Assembly (NCBI GenBank): GCA_030706405.1
Contig: JAUZOO010000005.1
Location: 1 to 64,000 of the forward strand
DNA: 64,000 bases
Direction of reading: 5' to 3'
Source of the DNA: Bacteroidota bacterium
Lineage (GTDB): Bacteria > Bacteroidota > Bacteroidia > Bacteroidales > JAAUTT01
Position numbers and translations under genes: made by a program. The notes beneath the pieces were generated by a model. It made no database searches and was not told where the DNA came from. It saw only the letters and a list, made by a program, of their open reading frames with translations. This document shows, one piece after another, positions 17,290-24,278 of the stretch (positions are counted from its first letter, which is position 1; each line of letters opens with the position of its first letter).

Positions 17290-17685
17290 TCATTTAGGCT
17301 TTTGAGTAATTGTAACCCTATCAAAATAATCCCCAGCCTCAAGTCCAACAGTAATAATCCTTTTAACATTATTAGGATTTGCATCTACCTTGATAAAGAG
17401 TGTATTCTTGTCACGGCGTTCAACATCAAAACAGTTCTGCTTAATTGTGTAATTATCAGATTGTAAATCTACACCCACGAAACCATAATACCATGTAGTG
17501 TCAACTGAAACATCAGAAACCCACCACCAGTTACCTCCGGTTTTAATGGTTACAGAATCTCCCGAAGCACTAAATTCAGCAGCTTTGGTCGAAAGATGAA
17601 TATTGTCATCCCATATTCCCTTTTCCTTGCAGGAAATGAAAATAATAATTGAAATAATCAAAAGGTTTAGCCTGCTCTTTTTCAT
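17290..17685 (-). CDS. Small BACON-like lipoprotein
   Basis: 131 residues from the ATG at 17685, giving MKKSRLNLLIISIIIFISCK, a lipoprotein signal with lipobox ISC. A longer in-frame extension runs back into the R2 repeat and is unlikely to be real. After the lipobox come FSASGDSVTIKTGGNWWWVSD, a middle Cys, and RIITVGLEAGDYFDRVTITQ at the end. That layout (tryptophan after a turn, and a final VxITQ strand) is typical of BACON/Ig-like domains of Bacteroidota surface proteins. It is found 27 bases upstream of the M48 protease. Ligand unknown. Confidence 0.6.
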   Translation of the reverse strand: MKKSRLNLLIISIIIFISCKEKGIWDDNIHLSTKAAEFSASGDSVTIKTGGNWWWVSDVSVDTTWYYGFVGVDLQSDNYTIKQNCFDVERRDKNTLFIKVDANPNNVKRIITVGLEAGDYFDRVTITQKPK

Positions 17686-17740
17686 AGCTTCATGCTTTAA
17701 TGTTATCAATGCTCTATTAAAAGTGCCTTTTTGCCTTGTT

Positions 17741-17890
17741 CCTAACATTGAGGATATACAGCGTGCGAGAGTTCGTGGCAACTTCGCTATCCACCGTTAT
17801 TGCCCTTGCCAGCGAGCTTGGAACTTTCAAATTGCTCTGAATTGAAAATCAGCGGAGCTAAACCCGCATGATGTATACCTTGTGTTGGCG
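17741..17890. repeat. Intergenic repeat R2, copy 2 (attC-like)
   Basis: The clearest copy. Outer ends are CCTAAC (plus strand, 17741) and GTTGGC (17883-17888), i.e. AAC...GTT as in attC sites. Inner arms GAGGATATACAGCGTGCGAG and CCCGCATGATGTATACC are complementary. It shares GCCAGCGAGC and GCTCTGAATTGAAAATCAGC with copies 1 and 3. Confidence 0.7.
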
Positions 17891-17895
17891 GTAAT

Positions 17896-18414
17896 TTATT
17901 TTTTATAATTTACTTTCTCAACTTTTTGTTCCTTATCATTCCACCAAAAAGTAAATGTTAATTGGCTGTTTTTAAAACTGTTTTTAGATTCGCTCCATTT
18001 GAAATCATATATCAAATAAAGTTTTTCAGAATCTTCTGAAGTTATAACATCAACTTTATCAATGTATCCAGACTTTATCATATCCAATCCAAGTGATTCA
18101 CAAAGATCTTTCACCATGATAGAATCCCGATATTCTTTGGGAAAGCCTTTTATATCTATCACTGATTTAAGAAAAGTGCTATCAGATTTTTCAGTCGAAA
18201 ATGCGTTTGTCTCATTTTTAACAATTACTGAAATTCTTTGACCTCTAATTTCTTTAAGAAATGATTGGGATGATGAGGATTTATTATTAAATGAATATTT
18301 TATCCCGGCACTATCCGATGTAGCCTTTTTTTCTGATGAATGACAAGAACTAACAAGAAATATCAATAAGAAACCAAGATTCAAAAATGAGATTTTATTA
18401 ATCATAACAATCAT
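17896..18414 (-). CDS. Unknown lipoprotein
   Basis: 172 residues starting MIVMINKISFLNLG (an alternative start at 18405 removes three residues). It has a hydrophobic segment and lipobox VSSC at about 21-24, so it is probably a surface or periplasmic lipoprotein. The rest is polar and mixed alpha/beta in appearance, with VIVKNETNAFSTEKSDSTF and LYLIYDFKWSESKNSFKNSQ. It ends in LTFTFWWNDKEQKVEKVNY. I do not recognise a family. It is bordered by R2 on its 3' side and R1 on its 5' side, like a single-gene cassette. Confidence 0.65.
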   Translation of the reverse strand: MIVMINKISFLNLGFLLIFLVSSCHSSEKKATSDSAGIKYSFNNKSSSSQSFLKEIRGQRISVIVKNETNAFSTEKSDSTFLKSVIDIKGFPKEYRDSIMVKDLCESLGLDMIKSGYIDKVDVITSEDSEKLYLIYDFKWSESKNSFKNSQLTFTFWWNDKEQKVEKVNYKK

Positions 18415-18493
18415 TTTAGGTAAATTATAAATTAGGTTTTTCTTTTTTTCAATTCAAACAAAATAAAACAAGTGATGCGTTTTTTAAATTGTC

Positions 18494-18571
18494 GCCAACA
18501 TCTTTATAACACCAATCTTGCAGTCATTTCTTTATTAGTTTCGGTTTTATTTACTTCCGCTCAGCGAAGTA
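18494..18571. repeat. Intergenic repeat R1, copy 3
   Basis: GCCAACATCTTTATAACACC, then CAATCTTGCAGTCATTTC, TTATTAGTTTCGG and CCGCTCAGCGAAG. It is shortened in the middle compared with the full copies at 19.2-20.5 kb. On the minus strand it ends GATGTTGGCGAC just before the next gene. Confidence 0.65.
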
Positions 18572-18606
18572 TTAGCAGCTGGTTTTATTGCTTCTATCAA
18601 ATTAGT

Positions 18607-19191
18607 TTAACCTGCTTTTCTGGCAAATGCGTTTTTAACTGTCAATCGTAAAATCCAAATCATTGATTTATTCGGATTCAGTTCGATTTTATCCAGAGTT
18701 CCCCCACAACGAACAAAAGAATTCCCAAAGTTTGCAGGGTTTTGTTTGTCTTTGAAGTGAAATCTTTCAAAACATAAAATATTAGTTCCTTTAGCATTTG
18801 TAGAAGAGGTAAAAGCTTCATTTGTTGTATCACTGACAGAAAACTTCAGGCAATTTAATGAACCATCTTTTATGGTTAATGGATGCGCCGACATAATAAT
18901 CTTCTGCCCTTTAAACTGCATTATATTATTTTCTAGCTCTTTATAAGTCATTTGTTCATTTACTACCATTCCAGCCGCAGAAAATATATTGACATATAGT
19001 ACTATTGCTTTAAAATCTGATGTATCATGGTCGGCAGCCTTTAATAATTTCGAAGATTCTTGAAATGCCGATTTCCAATCCTCTGTTTTTAAGTAAGGAA
19101 TTAACCCTTTAAAATCTTCATAAGTAACAGTCTGGGCTTGCATCATTGTCAATCCAAACACAAATACAAGTGCCGTAAGGATTCTTTTCAT
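18607..19191 (-). CDS. Unknown secreted protein
   Basis: 194 residues with a clear signal peptide, MKRILTALVFVFGLTMMQAQ. The mature part contains EDFKGLIPYLKTEDWKSAFQE, then a region beginning NNIMQFKGQKIIMSAHPLTI with a hydrophobic beta pattern. It ends in a basic MIWILRLTVKNAFARKAG. No family is recognised. R1 repeats flank it on both sides, and it is AT-rich. Confidence 0.65.
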   Translation of the reverse strand: MKRILTALVFVFGLTMMQAQTVTYEDFKGLIPYLKTEDWKSAFQESSKLLKAADHDTSDFKAIVLYVNIFSAAGMVVNEQMTYKELENNIMQFKGQKIIMSAHPLTIKDGSLNCLKFSVSDTTNEAFTSSTNAKGTNILCFERFHFKDKQNPANFGNSFVRCGGTLDKIELNPNKSMIWILRLTVKNAFARKAG

Positions 19192-19242
19192 TGTTTAATT
19201 ATTATAAGTTATTCATTTCTGTCTGACGTGTGTTTTAACCTA

Positions 19243-19364
19243 GCCTTTAACATCATTCTTACACCAATCTTGTAGTTATTTCTACATTAGTTTCGGCCTT
19301 CTTTATTACCCGAATTTCCAAAATCCGCTTAACGCCCTATTTTATAGATTCCGCTCAGCAAAGG
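19243..19364. repeat. Intergenic repeat R1, copy 4 (full)
   Basis: A full-length copy: TTTAACATCATTCTTACACC, CAATCTTGTAGTTATTTC, ATTAGTTTCGGCCTTCTTTA, then the near-palindrome CCCGAATTTCCAAAATCCGC, and TATAGATTCCGCTCAGC. About 120 bp. It lies between two leftward genes. Confidence 0.75.
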
Positions 19365-19371
19365 ATTGTCA

Positions 19372-19740
19372 TTATTTATTATTAAGTGTCTCCTTTATGT
19401 CTAATAAAAATAAAATTGTCTTAAAACGTTCTATGTCCATTCGTTGATTCCATGCTTGTCCTATCATTCCGAAAGTCATAATTATAAGCAAGCCTGCCCG
19501 ACTCAAATTCAAAAAATTCCACTCCAATAATTGAGCAAATCCAGCTATGTATAAAATTCCTCCTAAAATAATGCTTAATACTAGATATAGAAAAAATACT
19601 CTTTTTGTAGATTTTAAATGACTTATAATTAACTGTCTATTGTTACAGTCATTAATTCGATTTGTATTAATTACAAAAAATAGCTTCCTTGTATTTAACT
19701 CATTAATTTTTTCATTTAAACTTGCTATAATATCTTCCAT
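19372..19740 (-). CDS. Unknown two-helix membrane protein
   Basis: 122 residues. The first 40 are polar (MEDIIASLNEKINELNTRKL). They are followed by a hydrophobic segment (about 49-71, VFFLYLVLSIILGGILYIAG) and a second one (about 80-98, AGLLIIMTFGMIGQ), then a short polar tail. It is likely an inner-membrane protein with both ends in the cytoplasm. No family recognised. R1 copies lie on both sides. Confidence 0.6.
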   Translation of the reverse strand: MEDIIASLNEKINELNTRKLFFVINTNRINDCNNRQLIISHLKSTKRVFFLYLVLSIILGGILYIAGFAQLLEWNFLNLSRAGLLIIMTFGMIGQAWNQRMDIERFKTILFLLDIKETLNNK

Positions 19741-19770
19741 ATCTCAATAGATATTTGTTATTGTTTAAAA

Positions 19771-19875
19771 ATCATAAATCTTGTAGTCATCCCCATTTTA
19801 GTTTCGGCCTTCTTTATTACCCGGATTTTCCAAAATCAGCTTAGCGCCTTGTTCTATTGATTCCGCTCAGCGAAG
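19771..19875. repeat. Intergenic repeat R1, copy 5
   Basis: AAATCTTGTAGTCATCCCC, TTTTAGTTTCGGCCTTC, CCCGGATTTTCCAAAATCAG, GCTTAGCGCC and ATTCCGCTCAGCGAAG. Same order as copy 4. Confidence 0.7.
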
Positions 19876-19889
19876 AGCCAGTTATTTCT

Positions 19890-20324
19890 TCACTTTATTT
19901 CTAATGAATCCATTATGAAATCAACCATTTTAGCTGAATTTTCACTCCAATCATAATCATGGAACGAAATTCTAACCAATCTATTCTCTATTGCAATATA
20001 CTTAATGTAAATCCTATATCGCTTCATTTGGTCATAAGAATCAAGAATGCCTATTGAATATTGTTGATTTTGTAATAGTTTTTTATTTAAAATTTGAAAA
20101 TTGTAACCTTTCATTTTGTCAGTATTCTTCTTTTCAATATTCAGATTCGACTCTATATGTTTTAATTCATAAGGTGTATCATCAGAATTTATATAAGTTG
20201 AGATGTAAAAACCCATAGAAGAATCCTCACTTTCAAAATACAATTGTTCATTATTGTCTGATTTATTATCAGACCAATTATCAGGAATCAAAATACTCCA
20301 ATTTTGAGATTCAAGTTTTGCCAT
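19890..20324 (-). CDS. Unknown small protein, PsbP/DcrB-like pattern
   Basis: 144 residues without a signal peptide. It begins MAKLESQNWSILIPDNWSDN and continues LYFESEDSSMGFYISTYI, YSIGILDSYDQMKRYRIYIK and RLVRISFHDYDWSENSAKMVDF. The order (an early IPDxW, alternating strands, a final helix after a 'W' loop) recalls the PsbP/DcrB-type fold, but this is only a pattern match. It is cytoplasmic by prediction. It is bounded by R1 copies 5 and 6. Confidence 0.55.
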   Translation of the reverse strand: MAKLESQNWSILIPDNWSDNKSDNNEQLYFESEDSSMGFYISTYINSDDTPYELKHIESNLNIEKKNTDKMKGYNFQILNKKLLQNQQYSIGILDSYDQMKRYRIYIKYIAIENRLVRISFHDYDWSENSAKMVDFIMDSLEIK

Positions 20325-20367
20325 TAAAATCTAATTTTCAATAGTAGTTTGTCTTTTTATAATTTTC

Positions 20368-20487
20368 CACAACACCATTTTAACTCCAATCTTATAGTCA
20401 TTTCCATTTTAGTTTCGGCCTTCTTTATTATCCGAATTTGCAAAATTCGCTTAGCTCTCCTGTTTTATATGTTCCTCTCAGTGAAGG
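20368..20487. repeat. Intergenic repeat R1, copy 6 (full)
   Basis: AACACCATTTTAACTCCAAT, CTTATAGTCATTTCC, TTTTAGTTTCGGCCTTC, CCGAATTTGCAAAATTCGC (a compensated palindrome) and TCCTCTCAGTGAAGG. The paired change GGAT/ATCC to GAAT/ATTC relative to copy 8 suggests the hairpin itself is maintained. Confidence 0.7.
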
Positions 20488-20525
20488 CCCCGCCATTACT
20501 TAAATGCCGTGTGTGTAAACCGTTT

Positions 20526-20849
20526 TTATTTATTTTTAATTAAATTTTTGGTCAATTTAAATAAAAAATCAGGATTAGGCATTTGATTAATATATTCTAA
20601 TATTTCATTATCATTAAAACTCTCAGAAATATATTTTATACCTTTTTCAGTTATAGCATAGTCGCTTTCTGTTCCATTGTCAAACCACTTTGATACTTTA
20701 ATCAATCCATGTTCAATTAATACCTTAATTTCCTTAGCCACATTTCCGGGGAAGTCTGCTAAGTCAAAATACTTTACAAACCCATAAATACTCTTTATAC
20801 CAGAATCGGAACCAATTAGGAACAATATTAATTTTTGTTTTAAGGTCAT
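20526..20849 (-). CDS. Small winged-helix-like protein
   Basis: 107 residues starting MTLKQKLILFLIGSDSGIKS. It has a helix, then VAKEIKVLIEHGLIKVSKWF with NGTESDYAITEKGIKYISE, the usual 'recognition helix - strand - wing - ITEKG' order of small wHTH domains. It may bind DNA or act as a regulator or immunity-type protein; no partner is evident. R1 fragments flank it. Confidence 0.55.
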   Translation of the reverse strand: MTLKQKLILFLIGSDSGIKSIYGFVKYFDLADFPGNVAKEIKVLIEHGLIKVSKWFDNGTESDYAITEKGIKYISESFNDNEILEYINQMPNPDFLFKLTKNLIKNK

Positions 20850-20858
20850 TTTAATTAT

Positions 20859-20895
20859 TTTCTTATTACCCCAATTTACAAAATCCGCTTAGCCA
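20859..20895. repeat. Intergenic repeat R1, partial copy 7
   Basis: TTATTACCCCAATTTACAAA followed by ATCCGCTTAGCC: only the central segment of R1 is present. Confidence 0.5.
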
Positions 20896-20933
20896 AGACA
20901 TCTCCGTTTTGTCGTTCACGTTTACAGATTATG

Positions 20934-21779
20934 CTATTCGTTAAGATTCCGGTCATTATTTTTTGGTTTAAGTTTCGCTTTTGCTTTTTCCTGTGCAGTA
21001 GCATTGTCAAAATCTGTAATGATTGAAATTGAAGATAGCGTACTTACTATATTCCCTTTGGTTTGGTTTCTAGCATTTGATAATTTATCAGCCACCATTA
21101 ATTTGTAGGCTTGTTCAAAGTCTGTGTTTGTTGGAGTCCTCTTTAATGTTTTACTATCGCTTTTTGTTCCAATACTTTGTTTAACATATTTAGCTGTGTT
21201 TGGAAAAATAATGTAGATAAATTGGTTGTTATCCAAAGAGGTCCTGAATTTATTACAAGTTGCCACACTCGATTCTCCCGGTTGGTTATGTGGACCTCTA
21301 TCAAACACAACCCCTATAACTGAATCTATAGGATTGTTATTTTTATCAAGTTTATATGTTATCGTTAAATCTCCAATACCAACGCCAAGTTTTTTTAAGT
21401 TATCCCAGTGGCGTTGTCCTTTTTTGTTACCTGGTAAAACCGTTCCATGTAAAATATGTGGATTAAACACACAATGGTATTCAGACTCAAAACTATTCGA
21501 AGATTGTGTTGTCCCTCCAACTATCGCTCCCGACCAGTCATCATCTTTATCACAATCGGCCCGATAACCAACCGAAGACGAATCTCCGTAAATTGTTAAA
21601 CTATACCCCTTTTTGTAATAGCCATGCAACGTACTTCCACTTTCGTTAACTCTGAAGCTTATAGGTGCTTTTGAAATAACAGGAATATTTTTGGGATTAT
21701 TTTCTGCTGTTTGACCAAACAGCATGGAACTGAATAATACCAAAATTAATACTGAGCTTAATAGAATTTTACTTTTCAT
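20934..21779 (-). CDS. Secreted protein, possibly GH75 chitosanase-like
   Basis: From the ATG at 21779 (MKSKILLSSVLILVLFSSMLFG, clear signal peptide) the protein has 281 residues. Longer in-frame starts (21788, 21830) lie in the repeat. The mature part has YRADCDKDDDW, VFNPHILHGTVLP, GVGIGDLTITYKLDKNN, VIGVVFDRGPHNQPGESSVAT. The order 'Asp-rich segment - GD - V.V.DRGP..GE.S' resembles family GH75 chitosanases and related barrels. I regard this as suggestive only. The C-terminal 90 residues are polar and lysine-rich. It lies between R1 copies 7 and 8. Confidence 0.5.
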   Translation of the reverse strand: MKSKILLSSVLILVLFSSMLFGQTAENNPKNIPVISKAPISFRVNESGSTLHGYYKKGYSLTIYGDSSSVGYRADCDKDDDWSGAIVGGTTQSSNSFESEYHCVFNPHILHGTVLPGNKKGQRHWDNLKKLGVGIGDLTITYKLDKNNNPIDSVIGVVFDRGPHNQPGESSVATCNKFRTSLDNNQFIYIIFPNTAKYVKQSIGTKSDSKTLKRTPTNTDFEQAYKLMVADKLSNARNQTKGNIVSTLSSISIITDFDNATAQEKAKAKLKPKNNDRNLNE

Positions 21780-21823
21780 AAAAGTCATTTTAATGTTAAG
21801 TAGTCTCGGTTCTAAACTTACTG

Positions 21824-21968
21824 CCAACATCTTTACTACACCAATCTTGTAGTTATTTCTATATTAGTTTTGGTCTTCTTTATTACCAAGCTTTTGCTTG
21901 GAGCTATTATATGCCGATTTAAATCGGCTATGTTCCAAGCGGATTTGCAAAATCCGCTTAGCGAAGGA
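21824..21968. repeat. Intergenic repeat R1, copy 8, with three hairpins
   Basis: GCCAACATCTTTACTACACC, CAATCTTGTAGTTATTTC, TTAGTTTTGGTCTTC, then three perfect palindromes: CCAAGCTTTTGCTTGG (21886-21901), GCCGATTTAAATCGGC (21913-21928) and AAGCGGATTT/AAATCCGCTT (21937-21959). The copy ends in GCTTAGCGAAGG. The first two palindromes are absent from the other copies, so it looks like an insertion. Confidence 0.75.
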
Positions 21969-21980
21969 ATTCTATCGTTT

Positions 21981-22055
21981 TATTATTGTCTTTGCCAGCG
22001 AGCCCTGAATTGAAAATCAGCAGAGCTGACCCGTATAATGTATACAATGCTTTAG
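21981..22055. repeat. Intergenic repeat R2, partial copy 3
   Basis: TATTGTCTTTGCCAGCGAGC, CCTGAATTGAAAATCAGC, AGAGCTGACCCGTATAATG and TATACAATGCTTTAGC match the second half of R2 copies 1 and 2. It is joined directly to R1 copy 8. Confidence 0.65.
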
Positions 22056-22064
22056 CACTCGTTT

Positions 22065-22574
22065 TTATTCTCCTTGATGTATCCATATATATTTTCGTCC
22101 ATCCCAATATATTAATCCCCCAGCTATTTTCATATCCTCTACGCCAATTGCAGGTCTAATTAAATTTATCACTTTAGATCCAATTATATCGCCGGTCTCT
22201 TTGTCAAATTGAGTTTCATAAGCAGTCTTATTATTATAAACTTTCCACATTTTCAACCAGCCAAAATTATCGGATCCATTTCCAAAATTCTTACCTGCTC
22301 CAAATATGTAATATTTAAATATTTTTGAATGAATTATTAAAATACCTTTTTTCTTTGTTTCTTTTTCAATAATCAAGGCCGCACAATCGATACTTTTATC
22401 TCCGTTAAAATCACTTAGTAAAAGGCCCGGTTTAATAAATGGAAAAAGTTCATATTTCTTATTCAACCCATACTTAATCATAGTCTTTAAAAACCAGTCT
22501 GGACATTTTACATCTTGTCCAATTATTGAATTGGTTATCAAAATAATTATTCCTATGAGTAGTCCCTTTTTCAT
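22065..22574 (-). CDS. Unknown secreted protein
   Basis: 169 residues with signal peptide MKKGLLIGIIILITNSIIGQ. The mature part has VKCPDWFLKTMIKYGLNKKYELFPF and then LLLSDFNGDKSIDCAALI, a DFNGD calcium-loop-like motif seen in FG-GAP/VCBS-like repeats, here single. It ends with GGLIYWDGRKYIWIHQGE. This recalls small periplasmic proteins encoded near toxins or immunity genes, but no family is certain. It lies between R2 copy 3 and the large inverted repeat at 22.6-22.8 kb. Confidence 0.6.
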   Translation of the reverse strand: MKKGLLIGIIILITNSIIGQDVKCPDWFLKTMIKYGLNKKYELFPFIKPGLLLSDFNGDKSIDCAALIIEKETKKKGILIIHSKIFKYYIFGAGKNFGNGSDNFGWLKMWKVYNNKTAYETQFDKETGDIIGSKVINLIRPAIGVEDMKIAGGLIYWDGRKYIWIHQGE

Positions 22575-22614
22575 AAAATGAATGCTAACATCCTAATATC
22601 TCCCATTGCATTTA

Positions 22615-22807
22615 CCCCCGTTCGGCGAAGTTTAGCGAAGCATAACTTCGTCGTTCCAAGTACCGGTCTCCTGACCGGATTCAATTCGCTCTAAAAAATT
22701 ACAAAACCGGCATTTTAATTAACCGATCAGGAGACCGGTATATAGACCGACGAAGTCACAGACGTTCGCCGAGCTTGCCTCGTAGCTCAATCTTCGCTCA
22801 ACGGGGG
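22615..22807. repeat. Large nested inverted repeat (MITE-like hairpin)
   Basis: Three nested pairs occur in order. Outer: CCCCCGTTCGGCGAAG (22615-22630) with CTTCGCTCAACGGGGG (22792-22807). Middle: AACTTCGTCG (22644-22653) with CGACGAAGT (22748-22756). Inner: ACCGGTCTCCTGACCGG (22662-22678) with CCGATCAGGAGACCGGT (22723-22739). The 193 bases can fold into one long hairpin. It lies just past the 3' end of the Argonaute gene and is GC-richer than its surroundings. Confidence 0.8.
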
Positions 22808-22853
22808 ATTTTTTAATTAGCAACAGTTTTTATAATTTTTTTTAAGTAAATTG

Positions 22854-24278
22854 TTACATATAAAAAGCATAAGATTCTTTTGGTTGCTCATTTTCACCAA
22901 GATATTTCATTATTTCTCCTACACGTCTAGCACAGCCAATAGTTATAGGATATTTGTTGTCAAATTGTGTATTATTCCAATTCATTTTTGTCAATCCAAG
23001 AACTTCTTTACATACCGTCTTAACAGATGAAACAGAACTTATTATTCTAATTTCTAGAGGAGCAGGAATGTACATACCTGGGAATGTTTGATACTGGTGC
23101 ACAGAACCTCTTGTATAAAGTATATGTCTTTGCTCTGATAATGAAAACAACGAGCCTCTAACTGGTGGATATAGATTATTCCTAAAGAAACGCAAGTCGG
23201 TTTCCATAAGCGTTAGAATATCATATTCTCTTATGCCCAAGTCTTGCATTGCCTGTGTAAAACCATCCAATTCATCTTCATAGTATTTTGAAGTCTTATG
23301 CAAGACCACTCTACCTGGTATTGTGCCTGTTGCAAATTTGTATTTGGTCAAAGCATCTTTAATTAATGTTAAAGATTGCTCATAAGTTAAATGAGGTTTT
23401 TTATCGTCTTTGTCTTCCAACACAGGAGTACCACGTAAAATCACTCCTTTCCCATTTTCATTGAATATTTGAGCTAAACTGGTTTGAATGGTCTTTTTGT
23501 CTCTACTCCTATAAAAACTAATACCTACAAAACAAACTTTAGGTTTATTTTCATCAACTTCTAATTTCCAAGGAATTGTTTGTAGACCTTTATAGTATAA
23601 TGCGGTGCAAAAATTCCATGCTTTTGTTGCAGCGTCTTGTGATTTATTATTATCGTGCAACACATATTCACGTAGCAATTGAATCGGTGTGTTGTAATGC
23701 ATTGCACGAGCTTTTAATGCTCTTCTAAAATTCAATTCCAATTCAGATTCTTCATTATCCTCTGCATTGCTTTCTACTGGCTCATCATCCTTGTTCTCTT
23801 TTACAATTTTTCCTTCAAAACTCTTGGGAATAATGCAAATAATAACATCACAATTTTTTATATCGGACAGAAATCCAATATTTTCAGAATATAATTCAAC
23901 AGCATCAATAATTTTTTTATCTCTATTAAGCTCTTTTAAAATAGGCTTTATGTCATTGGGCGAAAGTATTCTTTCGTAATTAGTTCCGTAAATTAACTTT
24001 GCACAAAACCCTTTATCCTGATTAAATCCAGGAAAGGATTTAAATAAACCTTTTTGTTTTCCTTTAGGACTTGCAGGAATATAACTTTCAAAACGTTTTA
24101 GCCAGTTTTTTAAATTTTCAACATCTTCTTCAATGCCTATTATCCCAAGTAATAATTGATTTTTCCTTGCTTCAATTACGGTATCATATACATCTAATCC
24201 TGCAATACCTTCTCTTGGACAAATACTTTTGCCTTTACCAAAAAATAAATATGGTTCCTGTATATACTCCGCTTTCAT
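22854..24278 (-). CDS. Short prokaryotic Argonaute (MID-PIWI)
   Basis: A 474-residue short pAgo expected to bind a guide and sense complementary nucleic acid, then activate its partner. The MID region has the ALYYKGLQTIPWKLE signature (226-240), which leads into PIWI. PIWI begins KVCFVGISFYR (248-257), where the first catalytic Asp position is S254. It continues VVLHKTS..YEDELDGF (324-340) and IPAPLEIRI (404-412), ending in YAFYM. There is no PAZ or N domain and no DEDX tetrad, so it should not slice. The start overlaps the DUF4062-APAZ stop by four bases (24275-24278, ATGA), indicating translational coupling. The family reading is strong; whether the guide is RNA or DNA is not visible, although SPARTA relatives use RNA guides against DNA. 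Confidence 0.9.
   Translation of the reverse strand: MKAEYIQEPYLFFGKGKSICPREGIAGLDVYDTVIEARKNQLLLGIIGIEEDVENLKNWLKRFESYIPASPKGKQKGLFKSFPGFNQDKGFCAKLIYGTNYERILSPNDIKPILKELNRDKKIIDAVELYSENIGFLSDIKNCDVIICIIPKSFEGKIVKENKDDEPVESNAEDNEESELELNFRRALKARAMHYNTPIQLLREYVLHDNNKSQDAATKAWNFCTALYYKGLQTIPWKLEVDENKPKVCFVGISFYRSRDKKTIQTSLAQIFNENGKGVILRGTPVLEDKDDKKPHLTYEQSLTLIKDALTKYKFATGTIPGRVVLHKTSKYYEDELDGFTQAMQDLGIREYDILTLMETDLRFFRNNLYPPVRGSLFSLSEQRHILYTRGSVHQYQTFPGMYIPAPLEIRIISSVSSVKTVCKEVLGLTKMNWNNTQFDNKYPITIGCARRVGEIMKYLGENEQPKESYAFYM

Noticed and set aside
17686-17781. N-terminal extension of the BACON-like lipoprotein
   Set aside because: It would be encoded by the R2 repeat and would bury the lipoprotein signal.
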